From NCBI GenBank assembly GCA_039513195.1, contig JBCCRM010000008.1, positions 101,227 to 165,226 on the forward strand: DNA of 64,000 nt, given 5' to 3'. Made by a program: the position numbers and the translations under genes. This document shows positions 34,984 through 43,110 of the stretch, one piece after another. The notes beneath the pieces were generated by a model. That model searched no databases. It was not told where the DNA came from and was given only the letters and a program-made list of their open reading frames with translations. Source of the DNA: Thermohalobaculum sp039513195. Its GTDB lineage: Bacteria; Pseudomonadota; Alphaproteobacteria; Rhodobacterales; Rhodobacteraceae. The first letter of the stretch is position 1, and the number at the start of each line of letters is the position of its first letter.

Positions 34984-35774
34984 GGTCCGTCGCGCATCCA
35001 AGGCGCCGGGCGCTTTTCGAAAAAGGCGGCGATCCCCTCCGTGGCCTCAGCCGTCTCCCACCGGTCGGCGAGCGCCTGGATCGACCTTTCGATGGCCGCG
35101 TCGTCGGCTGTCGGCGCAAGATCCGCGAGCAAGCGCTTCGCATCGGCTGTCGCCCCTGGCGCAGCGGTCAGATAAGGCGCGACGGCCGCCTCCACCGTGT
35201 CGTCTAGGGCATCTTCCGCAACCACGTCTCCCAGGAGGCCGAGATCCCGTGCCACCTCCGCCCCGAAGAGATGCGGCGACGCGAAGACGCGCCTGGACCG
35301 CGCAGCGCCGAGCCTGGCGACCACATAAGGCCCGATGGTCGCCGGGATCAGCCCCAGCCGCGTCTCGGTCAGCCCAAAGCGCGCGGTATCCACCGCAATC
35401 GCATGGTCGGTGACCGAGATCAGCCCCACGCCGCCCCCAAAAGCCTGGCCGTTGATCCGCCCGATCAGAGGCTTCGGCATCCGGTCGAGCGCCCGGAGCA
35501 TCTCGGCGAGTTTTCGGGCCTCAGAGATCCGCTGGGCCCGGTCCGCGTCCATCTGCGCCCGCATCCAGCCGAGATCGCCGCCCGCGCAAAAGCTGCGCCC
35601 GGCGCCGGTCAGGACCACTGCTCGAACCTCAGGGTCGGCGGCCAAGGTGCCCGCTGCCTCGGTGACTTCTGCGATCATCCGCGCGTCGAGGGCGTTGTGC
35701 TTTTCCCCCCGCGAAAGCGTCAGCAACGCGACCCCGCGCGGGTCGATCCCGACCGCGATGCTCTCAAACCCCAT
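34980..35774 (-). CDS. liuC: Enoyl-CoA hydratase/isomerase family protein, likely methylglutaconyl-CoA hydratase
   Basis: Crotonase-fold enzyme of 264 residues; start MGFESIAVGID at 35774, 11 bp inside the upstream liuE gene end. The CoA-binding and oxyanion loops are visible: ALDARMIAEVTEAAG, TGAGRSFCAGGDLGWMR and INGQAFGGGVGLISVTDHAIA, with Glu in FGLTETRLGLIPATIGPYV. Placement with HMG-CoA lyase and methylcrotonyl-CoA carboxylase genes supports the leucine degradation step 3-methylglutaconyl-CoA to HMG-CoA. The protein ends in EKRPAPWMRDGP, normal for the family, although an IS30 remnant abuts its stop codon. Confidence 0.9.
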   Translation of the reverse strand: MGFESIAVGIDPRGVALLTLSRGEKHNALDARMIAEVTEAAGTLAADPEVRAVVLTGAGRSFCAGGDLGWMRAQMDADRAQRISEARKLAEMLRALDRMPKPLIGRINGQAFGGGVGLISVTDHAIAVDTARFGLTETRLGLIPATIGPYVVARLGAARSRRVFASPHLFGAEVARDLGLLGDVVAEDALDDTVEAAVAPYLTAAPGATADAKRLLADLAPTADDAAIERSIQALADRWETAEATEGIAAFFEKRPAPWMRDGP

Positions 35775-36627
35775 GGCAAGCGCCCCGCAGCGCATGGGCG
35801 ATCGCCTCGGCCCGCGCCAAGGCGGTGCGCTCGATGCCGGTCGCCAGCCCCTGGGCCGCGCACCAATCGACCAGCGCGCTGGTTGCCAGATTGCCCTTCG
35901 CGCCTGGCGCGAAGGGGCAGCCGCCAAGCCCGCCGACAGAGGCATCGAAGGCCGTGAGCCCCCGCTCGACGCTCACCGCGACGCTCTCCAACGCTCGGCC
36001 ATTGGTGTCGTGGTAGTGCCCGGCGAGCCGTTCGGCGGGCGCAGCATCCAGGGCAACGTCAAGCATGGCGCCGATGCTCTCGGGTGTCCCGTGGCCCAGC
36101 GTGTCGCCGAGGCTGATCTGCCGGCAGCCAAGCGCCAGCAGCGCCTCGACCACCGAGGCGACGGCCCCGGGCGCGACCGGCCCCTCGTAGGGACAGACCA
36201 CGGCGCAGGAGACATAGCCCCGCACTGGGGTCCCGTCCTCGGCTGCCGCCTCGCAAAGCGGCACGAAGCGGGCGAGGCTCTCGGCGATCGAGGCGTTGAT
36301 ATTGTGCTTGCTAAAGGTCTCGGAGGCGGCGGCGAAGATCGCAACCTCCCCCGCACCCGCCGACCGGGCGGCGGCATAGCCCTTTTCATTCGGGGTCAGG
36401 GCCGAATAGATCGTCCCGCGCCTGTGGGCGATGGCAGCCATGACTGCGGCGCCATCGGCCATTTGCGGCACCCATTTGGGCGAGACGAAACTCGCCGCCT
36501 CGATCCGGGGAAACCCGCAGGCGGAGAGCGCATCGATCAGTGCTACCTTTTGCGCGGTCGGGATCGGATGCGGCTCGTTCTGCAACCCGTCCCGGGCGCC
36601 GACCTCGGTGATCTCGATCCGGGTCAT
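35764..36627 (-). CDS. liuE: Hydroxymethylglutaryl-CoA lyase
   Basis: Splits HMG-CoA into acetoacetate and acetyl-CoA, the last step of leucine breakdown. The start MTRIEITEVGARDGLQNEP was chosen because the family begins there; an alternative ATG at 36741 would add 38 residues encoded by a palindromic DNA element. This gives 287 residues. RDGLQNE is the divalent-metal/substrate motif, SPKWVPQM follows, and VSCAVVCPYEGPV, ISLGDTLGHGTPES, LAGHYHDTNGRAL and GGLGGCPFAPGAKGNLAT (catalytic Cys loop) cover the active site. It lies between liuD and liuC. Confidence 0.93.
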   Translation of the reverse strand: MTRIEITEVGARDGLQNEPHPIPTAQKVALIDALSACGFPRIEAASFVSPKWVPQMADGAAVMAAIAHRRGTIYSALTPNEKGYAAARSAGAGEVAIFAAASETFSKHNINASIAESLARFVPLCEAAAEDGTPVRGYVSCAVVCPYEGPVAPGAVASVVEALLALGCRQISLGDTLGHGTPESIGAMLDVALDAAPAERLAGHYHDTNGRALESVAVSVERGLTAFDASVGGLGGCPFAPGAKGNLATSALVDWCAAQGLATGIERTALARAEAIAHALRGACHGV

Positions 36628-36638
36628 GTCGAGCGCCG

Positions 36639-36720
36639 CCGCGGCCCGAGGCTTGGGGGCCTCCTTGACGGTTCGACTGGTCCCATCGTTCTGGTGGGTG
36701 GGCGGGGCCTCGGGCCGCGG
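36639..36720. repeat. 82 bp palindromic element, copy A (liuD-liuE spacer)
   Basis: Perfect 14 bp terminal inverted repeats, CCGCGGCCCGAGGC (36639-36652) and its complement (36707-36720), enclose a 54 bp core containing GCCTCCTTGACGGTT and GGTGGGTGGGCGGGG. Related copies lie at 38875-38955 (inverted) and 39002-39081. It occupies nearly the whole spacer between the liuD stop and the preferred liuE start. Confidence 0.8.
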
Positions 36721-36733
36721 CGACGAGACCGTT

Positions 36734-38692
36734 TCACGCAACCTCCTCGGGACGCAGCGTGATCAGCACCAGACCTTCGGCAACTTGGCCGCCTGCAGAC
36801 GCGGCCACCGTCGCCACCACACCGTCCCGCGGCGCCCGCAAGATATGCTCCATCTTCATCGCCTCCATCACCGCCAAGGGCTGCCCCTCCACGACATTCT
36901 CGCCCGCTGCGACCAGGACAGACTGCACCATACCGGGCAAAGGGCTGCAGATTTCGTCGCTTCCCAGGCCCGCTGTCTGGGTAATGATCAGGGGGTCACG
37001 GATCTCGAACCGGTGGCGCGTTCCAGCGCGCAGCAGGGTAATGGCCGCATCCTCCGGCAGGATCGTCATGGACAGCGTCTGGTCCCCGGACCTGATCCGG
37101 TGGCTGCCGTCTCTGGCTGAGAGGATCGAAAACAGCGCCGCCCCAGACGCACTCTCGCAGACATAGCCATCGCCATCCATGCTGACGGAGACCGGCAACA
37201 GGCGCTCGCCGAAGGCAAGCGTCAGATGCGTCGCCGCGGTGCCCCAAGCCCGCCACCCGGCCAAGGGGGCGGGCGTCATCAGCCCTGCGGCTGCCACCGC
37301 TGCCACGCCAACATCGAGCGCTGAAGGCCCGGCCGTGGCGATCAAGGCTGCGTGCTGGCGTGCCACCAATCCCGTATCGACCCGCCCGGCCAGCATGTCC
37401 GGATCCCGCACAAGCTGTGCGAGATAGGCGATGTTCGTCACCAAAGGCGCAACATCGGTGGCATCGAGCGCCTTGCCCAATCGCCCGAACGCCGCCTCGC
37501 GCGATGGACCATGGGCCACCAGCTTCGCAATCATCGGATCGTAATGGGGCGAGATCGCATCCCCCTCCGCTACGCCCGCATCAATCCTCACAGTGTCTGG
37601 CAGGCGCAGCCGCTCGATGCGCCCGGTCTGGGGGACAAAGTCCCGGGCCGGATCCTCCGCATAGATCCGCGCCTCGACCGCATGGCCGGAGAGCGCGATC
37701 TCCCCTTGCAAAAGCGGCAGCCGCTCCCCCGCCGCGACCCGTAGTTGCCACTCCACCAGATCGAGGCCCGTGACGGTCTCTGTCACCGGATGCTCGACTT
37801 GCAGGCGGGTGTTCATCTCCATGAAGTAGAAGCCATCGGGGGTCATCCGTGCGCCGTCGACAATGAATTCGACGGTGCCGGCACCCTGATAGCCCACAAC
37901 TTCAGCCGCCTTTGTGGCGGCCCCGGTCATCGCCACCCGCAGCGCATGGGTCATGCCGGGGGCGGGCGCTTCCTCGATCACCTTCTGGTGCCGCCGCTGC
38001 GCCGAGCAGTCCCGTTCGAACAGATGCACGATGTTGCCATGGCGGTCGCCGAACACCTGCACCTCGATATGCCGCGGGTTCAGGATGAATTTCTCGACCA
38101 GCACATGCCGGTTTGCGAAGGCGCGCTCTGCCTCCGATTGCGCCCGCGTCAAAGCGTCGGCGAAGTCCGCCGCATGGTCGACCCGGCGCATTCCCTTGCC
38201 ACCGCCACCGGCCGAGGCCTTGATCAGAACCGGATAGCCGATCTCGGCTGCCTTCTCGGCGAGAAAGACCGGATCCTGTTCGGCGCCGTGATATCCCGGG
38301 GTGACGGGTACCGCCGCCGCCTCCATAAGGCGTTTGGCCGCATCCTTCAGCCCCATGGCACGGATCGCCGAGGCGGGCGGTCCGATCCAGGTGAGGCCTG
38401 CCGCCGTCACCGCCTCTGCGAACTCCGGGTTCTCCGAAAGAAAACCATAGCCTGGATGCACCGCTTCCGCGCCGGTAGCGAGCGCGGCCTCAACAATCCG
38501 GTCGCTGCGCAGATAGCTCTCAGCAGCCGGGGCAGGGCCGATCTCTACCGCCTCATCCGAGGCCATCACATGTGGGCAGGCGCGATCCGCCTGGGAGTAG
38601 ACGGCAACGGTTGCGATCCCCAGGCGCCGCGCCGTCTGAGCGATGCGGCAGGCGATCTCGCCCCGGTTTGCAATGAGGATTCTGCCAAACAT
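36734..38692 (-). CDS. liuD: Methylcrotonyl-CoA carboxylase biotin-containing subunit (alpha)
   Basis: 652 residues combining biotin carboxylase and biotin carrier. MFGRILIANRGEIACRIAQT ARRLG is the biotin carboxylase N-terminus. The ATP-grasp glycine loop KASAGGGGKGMR is near residue 160. Catalytic motifs include HIEVQVFGDRHGNIVHLFER and FYFMEMNTRLQVEHPVTE. The C-terminal carrier domain has the biotinylated Lys in AVMEAMKMEHIL near residue 611. With LiuB it carboxylates 3-methylcrotonyl-CoA. LiuB is normally immediately adjacent, but here about 1.4 kb of repeats and a broken accessory gene separate the two. Confidence 0.93.
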   Translation of the reverse strand: MFGRILIANRGEIACRIAQTARRLGIATVAVYSQADRACPHVMASDEAVEIGPAPAAESYLRSDRIVEAALATGAEAVHPGYGFLSENPEFAEAVTAAGLTWIGPPASAIRAMGLKDAAKRLMEAAAVPVTPGYHGAEQDPVFLAEKAAEIGYPVLIKASAGGGGKGMRRVDHAADFADALTRAQSEAERAFANRHVLVEKFILNPRHIEVQVFGDRHGNIVHLFERDCSAQRRHQKVIEEAPAPGMTHALRVAMTGAATKAAEVVGYQGAGTVEFIVDGARMTPDGFYFMEMNTRLQVEHPVTETVTGLDLVEWQLRVAAGERLPLLQGEIALSGHAVEARIYAEDPARDFVPQTGRIERLRLPDTVRIDAGVAEGDAISPHYDPMIAKLVAHGPSREAAFGRLGKALDATDVAPLVTNIAYLAQLVRDPDMLAGRVDTGLVARQHAALIATAGPSALDVGVAAVAAAGLMTPAPLAGWRAWGTAATHLTLAFGERLLPVSVSMDGDGYVCESASGAALFSILSARDGSHRIRSGDQTLSMTILPEDAAITLLRAGTRHRFEIRDPLIITQTAGLGSDEICSPLPGMVQSVLVAAGENVVEGQPLAVMEAMKMEHILRAPRDGVVATVAASAGGQVAEGLVLITLRPEEVA

Positions 38693-38874
38693 TGCGCTCC
38701 CTTAGCGCGCATCGCGCTGCCGATAAAGACGGCAACGGCTGCGCGGTTGGCGCGGTTCCGCTTCCCGATTTGTTGCTGGGGCGCTGGTTGGGTGTCGCTG
38801 CGCTCTGAGCCGGCGACGAAGGCGTCGACTTCGGCACGATCGTTGGCTCTCCTTTCAACGCTCAGCAATGGCCC

Positions 38875-38955
38875 CCGCGGCCCAAGGCCAACCCACCCCA
38901 CCGAGATCTGTGCCAAGCCGCTATGGCCGGGCCGCCCCCATGCCTCGGGCCGCGG
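38875..38955. repeat. Palindromic element, copy B (inverted)
   Basis: CCGCGGCCCAAGGC (38875-38888) pairs with GCCTCGGGCCGCGG (38942-38955) with one mismatch. A few flanking bases (GCC before, GGG after) extend the pairing. The core, read on the minus strand, resembles copy A, including a GGTGGGGTGGG run. It lies 183 bp upstream of the liuD start, between liuD and the WapI-like gene. Confidence 0.7.
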
Positions 38956-39001
38956 GGGCGGACGTCAAGCTCGGCGTGAAACTGCCTATTCGGAGCACTG
39001 G

Positions 39002-39081
39002 CCGCGGGCCGAGCTTGTGTGCCTCCTTGACGGTTTTGCCGGGCGCAGGCCTTGGTAGGGTGGGTGGGGCTCGGCCCGCGG
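39002..39081. repeat. 80 bp palindromic element, copy C
   Basis: CCGCGGGCCGAGC (39002-39014) and GCTCGGCCCGCGG (39069-39081) are perfect 13 bp inverted ends. The core shares GCCTCCTTGACGGTT and GGGTGGGTGGGG with copy A in the same orientation. It lies 47 bp from copy B, so the two form a compound palindromic block beside the WapI-like remnant. Confidence 0.75.
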
Positions 39082-39094
39082 TCAGCGATGGCAC

Positions 39095-39535
39095 TCAGAA
39101 CGGGCTGTCCGCTGGATATTGCACGATCACATCCTTCGAGGAGCGGACGACAGCCGGCAAATCGCCAATGCCAAGCTCCTCCGAGAAGCGGTGTTCCTCG
39201 GTCATCTCGGCGTCCTGAAGCGTCACGGCAAGCTGCAGCACACCCAGGCTGCCGCGCCGCTCTAAGCAAAGGTGCAACACCGTCTCCCGCGTATCGAAGT
39301 TGAGCTCCTGAACCTGACCCTCCGCGAGCGCTTCCAGATCCGCAGTTCAGCGGACTAACTCATCGGCCCGCAGAAAAGGACCGGTTACTTCAACGGTATT
39401 GAAGGCGCTGCGATACTTCATCGAGATCAGCAGCCATTGCGCATCATCTTTGCAGGTCAGTTCGTCGAATTCCCAACCATACACCGCAACGGTCAAGCGC
39501 CCGATCTGAAACCCGAAGTCTTTCATCGTCGTCAA
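39095..39535 (-). pseudogene. WapI-like immunity protein gene interrupted by one stop
   Basis: Two open frames in the same register (39347-39535 and 39095-39280) join through a single TGA at 39347-39349. The combined 146-codon product begins MTTMKDFGFQIGRLTVAVYG, continues WEFDELTCKDDAQWLLISMK with RADELVR before the stop, then TADLEALAEGQVQELNFDTR, LHLCLERRGSLGVLQLAV and DLPAVVRSSKDVIVQYP. That order (an early DxxWL-type strand, RxxEL, LEALxEG, a long L/V strand) matches the WapI immunity family of polymorphic-toxin systems. No toxin gene is nearby. It is an orphan, probably dead, immunity gene inside the liu cluster. Confidence 0.6.
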
Positions 39536-39538
39536 GCC

Positions 39539-39645
39539 TTAGAGCGCTTTCCGACCCGATTGCATCGGTTCTCGCGCTCTAAGGTATTGTTTTGACGCAT
39601 TTTCGCGACGCCAATCTGACTCAGATTGGCTGGAGAGTGCTCTAA
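39539..39645. repeat. 107 bp palindromic repeat with two hairpins
   Basis: The ends TTAGAGCGCTTTCC and GGAGAGTGCTCTAA are imperfect inverted repeats. Inside are CCGATTGCATCGG (39556-39568) and a perfect 10 bp stem, GCCAATCTGA-C-TCAGATTGGC (39610-39630), plus the tract TTTTGACGCATTTTCGCG. From memory this resembles a widespread intergenic palindromic family of Rhizobiales and relatives. Confidence 0.75.
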
Positions 39646-40096
39646 ACATGGAAACCATCGGGAAGACCAGGCACGGGCGTTTCACCTCTGCGACAATGTG
39701 GCAACGTTATCGACCCGCCGGAGATGATCCCAAACGCAATAGTCAATTGGTGCAGGCCAGGTCGCAGTCCGCAAAAGGGCAGGCGAGGAACCATGGATCC
39801 CACACCCGTCTAACGACACGAGTGGGCGCTGGCTTGCCCCCATCTCGGCCTTCAAGATCGTTGTCAGATCAGCGCTCGATGCGCGCGTCATCGGGGCTAG
39901 CGGCCGCCCGGCGCCCAATTTGAGGGCGTGCAGCAGCCGGTGCCGTCGGCCGCACGGCAGCAATGCGCCTTTCTCTCCAACCTGTTCGGCCAACCACCTC
40001 TGTACCACTGCGCAGGAACAGGTCGACCAAGTTCGGCGCCGTCTCAACCGCGCCGTTAGGCGCAGTGGAGCAGATGGAGAGCGCGAGGCACAGTCT
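39646..40096. other. Gene-poor stretch before liuB stop
   Basis: About 450 bp with no confident gene. The minus strand holds an open frame including LHALKLGAGRPLAPMTRASS and IDYCVWDHLRRVDNVAT that faintly recalls a transposase end, but I could not assign a family. Treat as degraded accessory DNA. Confidence 0.35.
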
Positions 40097-41695
40097 TCAC
40101 ATCCGGAAGACGCCGAAGCGGGTTTCCCCAATGGGCGAAGCGAGGGACGCGCGCAGGCTGAGCGCCAGCGCCTCCCGCGTGCGGCGGGGGTCGAGGATCC
40201 CATCGTCCCAAAGCCGTGCGGAGGCGTAAAGGGGATGCGACTGCGACTCGAACTGCTCCAGGATCGGGCGCTTGAACGCTGCCTCCTCCGCCGCCGACCA
40301 GGTGCCACCCTGCCGCTCGATCCCGTCCCGGCGGATCGTCGCCAGAACACCCGCCGCCTGGAAACCGCCCATTACAGAGATGCGGCTGTTCGGCCAGCTC
40401 CACAGGAACCGGGGGCTATAGGCCCTCCCGCACATCCCGTAGTTCCCCGCCCCAAAGCTGCCGCCGATGATCAGCGTGATCTTCGGCACCTCGGCGCAGG
40501 CGACCGCGGTTACCAGTTTCGCGCCGTGCCGGGCGATGCCCTCATTCTCGTATTTCCGCCCGACCATGAACCCAGTGATGTTCTGCAGGAACAGAAGCGG
40601 GACCTTCCGCTGGCAGCAAAGCTCGACGAAATGGGCGCCCTTCTGCGCGCTCTCGGAGTAAAGGATGCCATTGTTCGCGACGATCCCAATCGGCTGACCC
40701 ATGATCTCTGCAAAGCCGCAGACCAGGGTCTCGCCAAACCGGGCCTTAAAGGGATCGAGGCGGGAGCCATCGACCAGCCGGGCGATTACCTCGCCCACGT
40801 CGTAGGGGGTTCGGGTGTCGGGCGGCAGAATACCGAGCAGTTCGTTTGGGTCATAGGCCGGAGCTTCCCCCGCCAAGACCGGCGCCTCGGCCGGGCCCAG
40901 ATTGGCGACCGCCCGCCGCGCCAGCGCCAGGGCGTGCGCATCGTCCTCGGCCAAATGGTCGGCCACGCCAGAGAGGCGGGTGTGCACATCGCCGCCGCCC
41001 AATTCCTCGGCCGATACCTCCTCCCCGGTGGCCGCCTTCACCAGCGGCGGGCCGGCGAGGAAGATGGTCCCCTGGTCGCGCACGATGATCGCCTCGTCCG
41101 ACATCGCCGGTACATAGGCGCCGCCGGCAGTGCAGGAGCCCATGACCACTGCGACCTGCGCGATCCCCTGGGCCGACATCCGCGCCTGGTTGAAGAAGAT
41201 GCGCCCGAAATGGTCACGGTCCGGGAACACCTCGTCCTGGCGGGGCAAATTCGCGCCGCCACTATCGACCAGATAGACGCAGGGCAGGCGGTTCTGCTCG
41301 GCGATTTCCTGGGCGCGGAGGTGCTTCTTTACCGTCATCGGGAAATAGCTGCCGCCCTTCACCGTCGCATCATTGGCCACCACCATCACGTCGCGTCCCT
41401 GCACCCGGCCGATCCCCGCGATCGCGCCCGCGGCGGGGGCGTCGCCGTCGTACATGCCGTGGGCTGCGAAGAGACCGATCTCCAGAAACGGCGAGCCGGG
41501 GTCGATGAGACGCTCCACCCGCTCTCGCGGGGGCAGCTTGCCGCGGTCGGTATGCCGTTTCAGTGCTGCCGGTCCGCCGCCCGCCATGGCCCAGTCCGCA
41601 GCGTTTCGGACCGTGGCGAGGGCCTCCTCCATTGCCTGGCGGTTCTCGGCAAAACGGGGACTGGCGGTTTGGATCTGCGAGGCGATCTTGCTCAC
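40097..41695 (-). CDS. liuB: Methylcrotonyl-CoA carboxylase carboxyltransferase subunit (beta)
   Basis: 532 residues, carboxyl-transferase fold. GGGPAALKRHTDRGKLPPRE RVERLIDPGSPFLEIG is the family N-terminus. CVYLVDSGGANLPRQDEVFPD, GSCTAGGAYVPAMSDEAIIV, FLAGPPLVKAATGEE, LLFLQNITGFMVG and IIGGSFGAGNYGMCGRAYSPRF are the conserved acyl-CoA and carboxybiotin pocket segments. It pairs with LiuD. It overlaps the end of a small secreted-protein gene by 4 bp (41692-41695), suggesting coupled translation. Confidence 0.95.
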   Translation of the reverse strand: MSKIASQIQTASPRFAENRQAMEEALATVRNAADWAMAGGGPAALKRHTDRGKLPPRERVERLIDPGSPFLEIGLFAAHGMYDGDAPAAGAIAGIGRVQGRDVMVVANDATVKGGSYFPMTVKKHLRAQEIAEQNRLPCVYLVDSGGANLPRQDEVFPDRDHFGRIFFNQARMSAQGIAQVAVVMGSCTAGGAYVPAMSDEAIIVRDQGTIFLAGPPLVKAATGEEVSAEELGGGDVHTRLSGVADHLAEDDAHALALARRAVANLGPAEAPVLAGEAPAYDPNELLGILPPDTRTPYDVGEVIARLVDGSRLDPFKARFGETLVCGFAEIMGQPIGIVANNGILYSESAQKGAHFVELCCQRKVPLLFLQNITGFMVGRKYENEGIARHGAKLVTAVACAEVPKITLIIGGSFGAGNYGMCGRAYSPRFLWSWPNSRISVMGGFQAAGVLATIRRDGIERQGGTWSAAEEAAFKRPILEQFESQSHPLYASARLWDDGILDPRRTREALALSLRASLASPIGETRFGVFRM

Positions 41696-42147
41696 TGGGA
41701 GCGGCCTTCGAGGCCGGCCAAATGATCGGCGCGCTGGATCGAGTTAATCATCTCGCAGCGGAGGATAGCAGCGGCGGTCTCAGCCTCGCCCACTTCCTGC
41801 ATCATTTGCGCGACCTTGTCGCGTGGGCGGCAGCGGGCCGAGCGCATGGCAAGCCACCGTGCAGCGGAGGCGCTGTCGCCCGCCGGGTGGCCTTGGTCTT
41901 GCAACGCCTTGGTTTGCAGGCCGACCTCATCCTCCCATGCCGCTGCTGCGTCCGAGAGGCAGCCGAGCCAAGCGCCGTCGCCCTCTGCCTCCCGCGCAGC
42001 CAGGCAAGGCGCAGACACCCGCTCCAGGCAGGCATTCAACGCCCCACCGCCCGCCGCAGCGCCCCGGCATCCGTCCCAGCCAGGCGGCTTGGCGCTCGCA
42101 TCGTCGGCAAGGATAGCCGCAATCAGAACAACCAATGCGCGTTTCAT
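41692..42147 (-). CDS. Secreted cysteine-containing hypothetical protein upstream of liuB
   Basis: 151 residues starting MKRALVVLIAAILADDASAK, a clear signal peptide; an ATG five codons upstream is possible. The mature part has cysteines in GWDGCRGA, LNACLERVSAPCLAARE, GCLSDAA, ARCRPRD and ILRCEM, six in all, so disulfides are likely. The pattern WLGCLSDAAAAWEDEV recalls LprI-like (DUF1311) secreted proteins but is too weak to name. Its stop overlaps the liuB start by ATGA, an odd partner for a cytosolic carboxylase. Confidence 0.6.
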   Translation of the reverse strand: MKRALVVLIAAILADDASAKPPGWDGCRGAAAGGGALNACLERVSAPCLAAREAEGDGAWLGCLSDAAAAWEDEVGLQTKALQDQGHPAGDSASAARWLAMRSARCRPRDKVAQMMQEVGEAETAAAILRCEMINSIQRADHLAGLEGRSQ

Positions 42148-42590
42148 ATGTGCCTCTTCCACCCCTTTTGTGCCGCCGGGACGGGCCCGTGCCCAAACTC
42201 TTGGCAGCGCGCGCAGCGTGCCCCAACCAACGCTCCGTTACCAGGAGCGATCCGATGCTTCTCCTGCGCATGATCCCCGCGCCGTTTGGGCGGCCCAACC
42301 CGGTCTGACCGCCGCTCAAAGGCAGCCCTGTTCCATGTGCAGAAAAGACTGAGAAGGTGCAGGCACGTCTTCGCTTCTATGCTGTGTTGCATGTTCGGTT
42401 CGTCTTGAACCAGCCCCGCCATCCTTGAGGCTCAGATGAAAATCTCATCTAAAGCTCTGAAATATTGGCCTTCTCCGCGATGTCCGGGCGTTGTGGGCTG
42501 GGATTCTCCACCTTTTCATGGCTTACGGAGCATATCCGGTCATGTGCACAGCGCCGGGTTTGCCGGGGGCCGTTTCGTTTGAGCCCGTAT
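42148..42590. other. Intergenic region, no recognised gene
   Basis: About 440 bp without an open frame that resembles a known family. A small stem AGATGA...TCATCT occurs near 42434-42450. The left part would contain the promoter of the secreted-protein/liu unit. Confidence 0.4.
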
Positions 42591-42810
42591 GTCGCCCGAC
42601 CAGCCTCATCCGATTGGTCCGGGTTGAGTATTCGTGCATTGGCGGCCCCGGGGCGACGTTGATGACGGCTTCTGGTGCAGGCGGACGGCAGCCGAGGGCG
42701 CTATGGGGGCGTTTGGTATTGTCTTGGCCGCGTCAATTCTCGATATCGATCTCGGCTTGTCTGAGCGCGTGAAAGATCTCCCCGTTGAGGCGTTCGGTCT
42801 TAGGTAGCAA
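42590..42810 (-). pseudogene. IS3-family transposase C-terminal remnant
   Basis: The minus strand reads LNGEIFHALRQAEIDIEN, stop, RGQDNTKRPHSALGCRPPAPEAV. This is the diagnostic end of IS3 OrfB (LNGEIFxxLxEAQxxIExWRxxYNTxRPHSALGYRPPAPEA), with one in-frame stop and no upstream catalytic part. Confidence 0.8.
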
Positions 42811-42912
42811 ATGCACGAAGCGATTGACCGATGATCGAACAATATTTGGACACTCCCAGCTGAGAAGGGTGGCATGGCGCCGCATTTTCTCCATTCGGCA
42901 GCGGCGCGGCCC

Positions 42913-43110
42913 CTGTCTCTAAAGTCGATCTTTTCGGAGCGAGAGGAGGCGGCCTAAGATCGTCTCCGTCGGCTGCGCTGGCCCGAGACAGATCGGCGGC
43001 CAGTTTGCCCGACCTGCGGCTGCGTCGTCATCTGCGACCGGACCACAAGGCGTCGGTTCGAGTGCGCGGCGTGCCATCGTCAGTTCAGCGTGACGTCTGG
43101 CACCATCGCG
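42913..43110 (+). pseudogene. IS1595-family transposase N-terminal remnant
   Basis: The plus strand reads LSLKSIFSEREEAA, stop, DRLRRLRWPETDRRPVCPTCG, then RRRFECAACHRQFSVTSGTI. These are the N-terminal helix and two CxxC knuckles of the IS1595 zinc ribbon. Homology stops abruptly after SGTI, where IS110 sequence begins. Confidence 0.75.

Noticed and set aside
39682..40056. Minus-strand frame with a transposase-like ending
   Set aside because: The similarity to any one IS family was too weak to assign. Recorded only as degraded DNA.
39920..41725. 601-codon plus-strand open frame
   Set aside because: It is exactly antisense to liuB, whose conserved motifs are unmistakable. Long antisense frames are common in high-GC DNA and this one has no family features.
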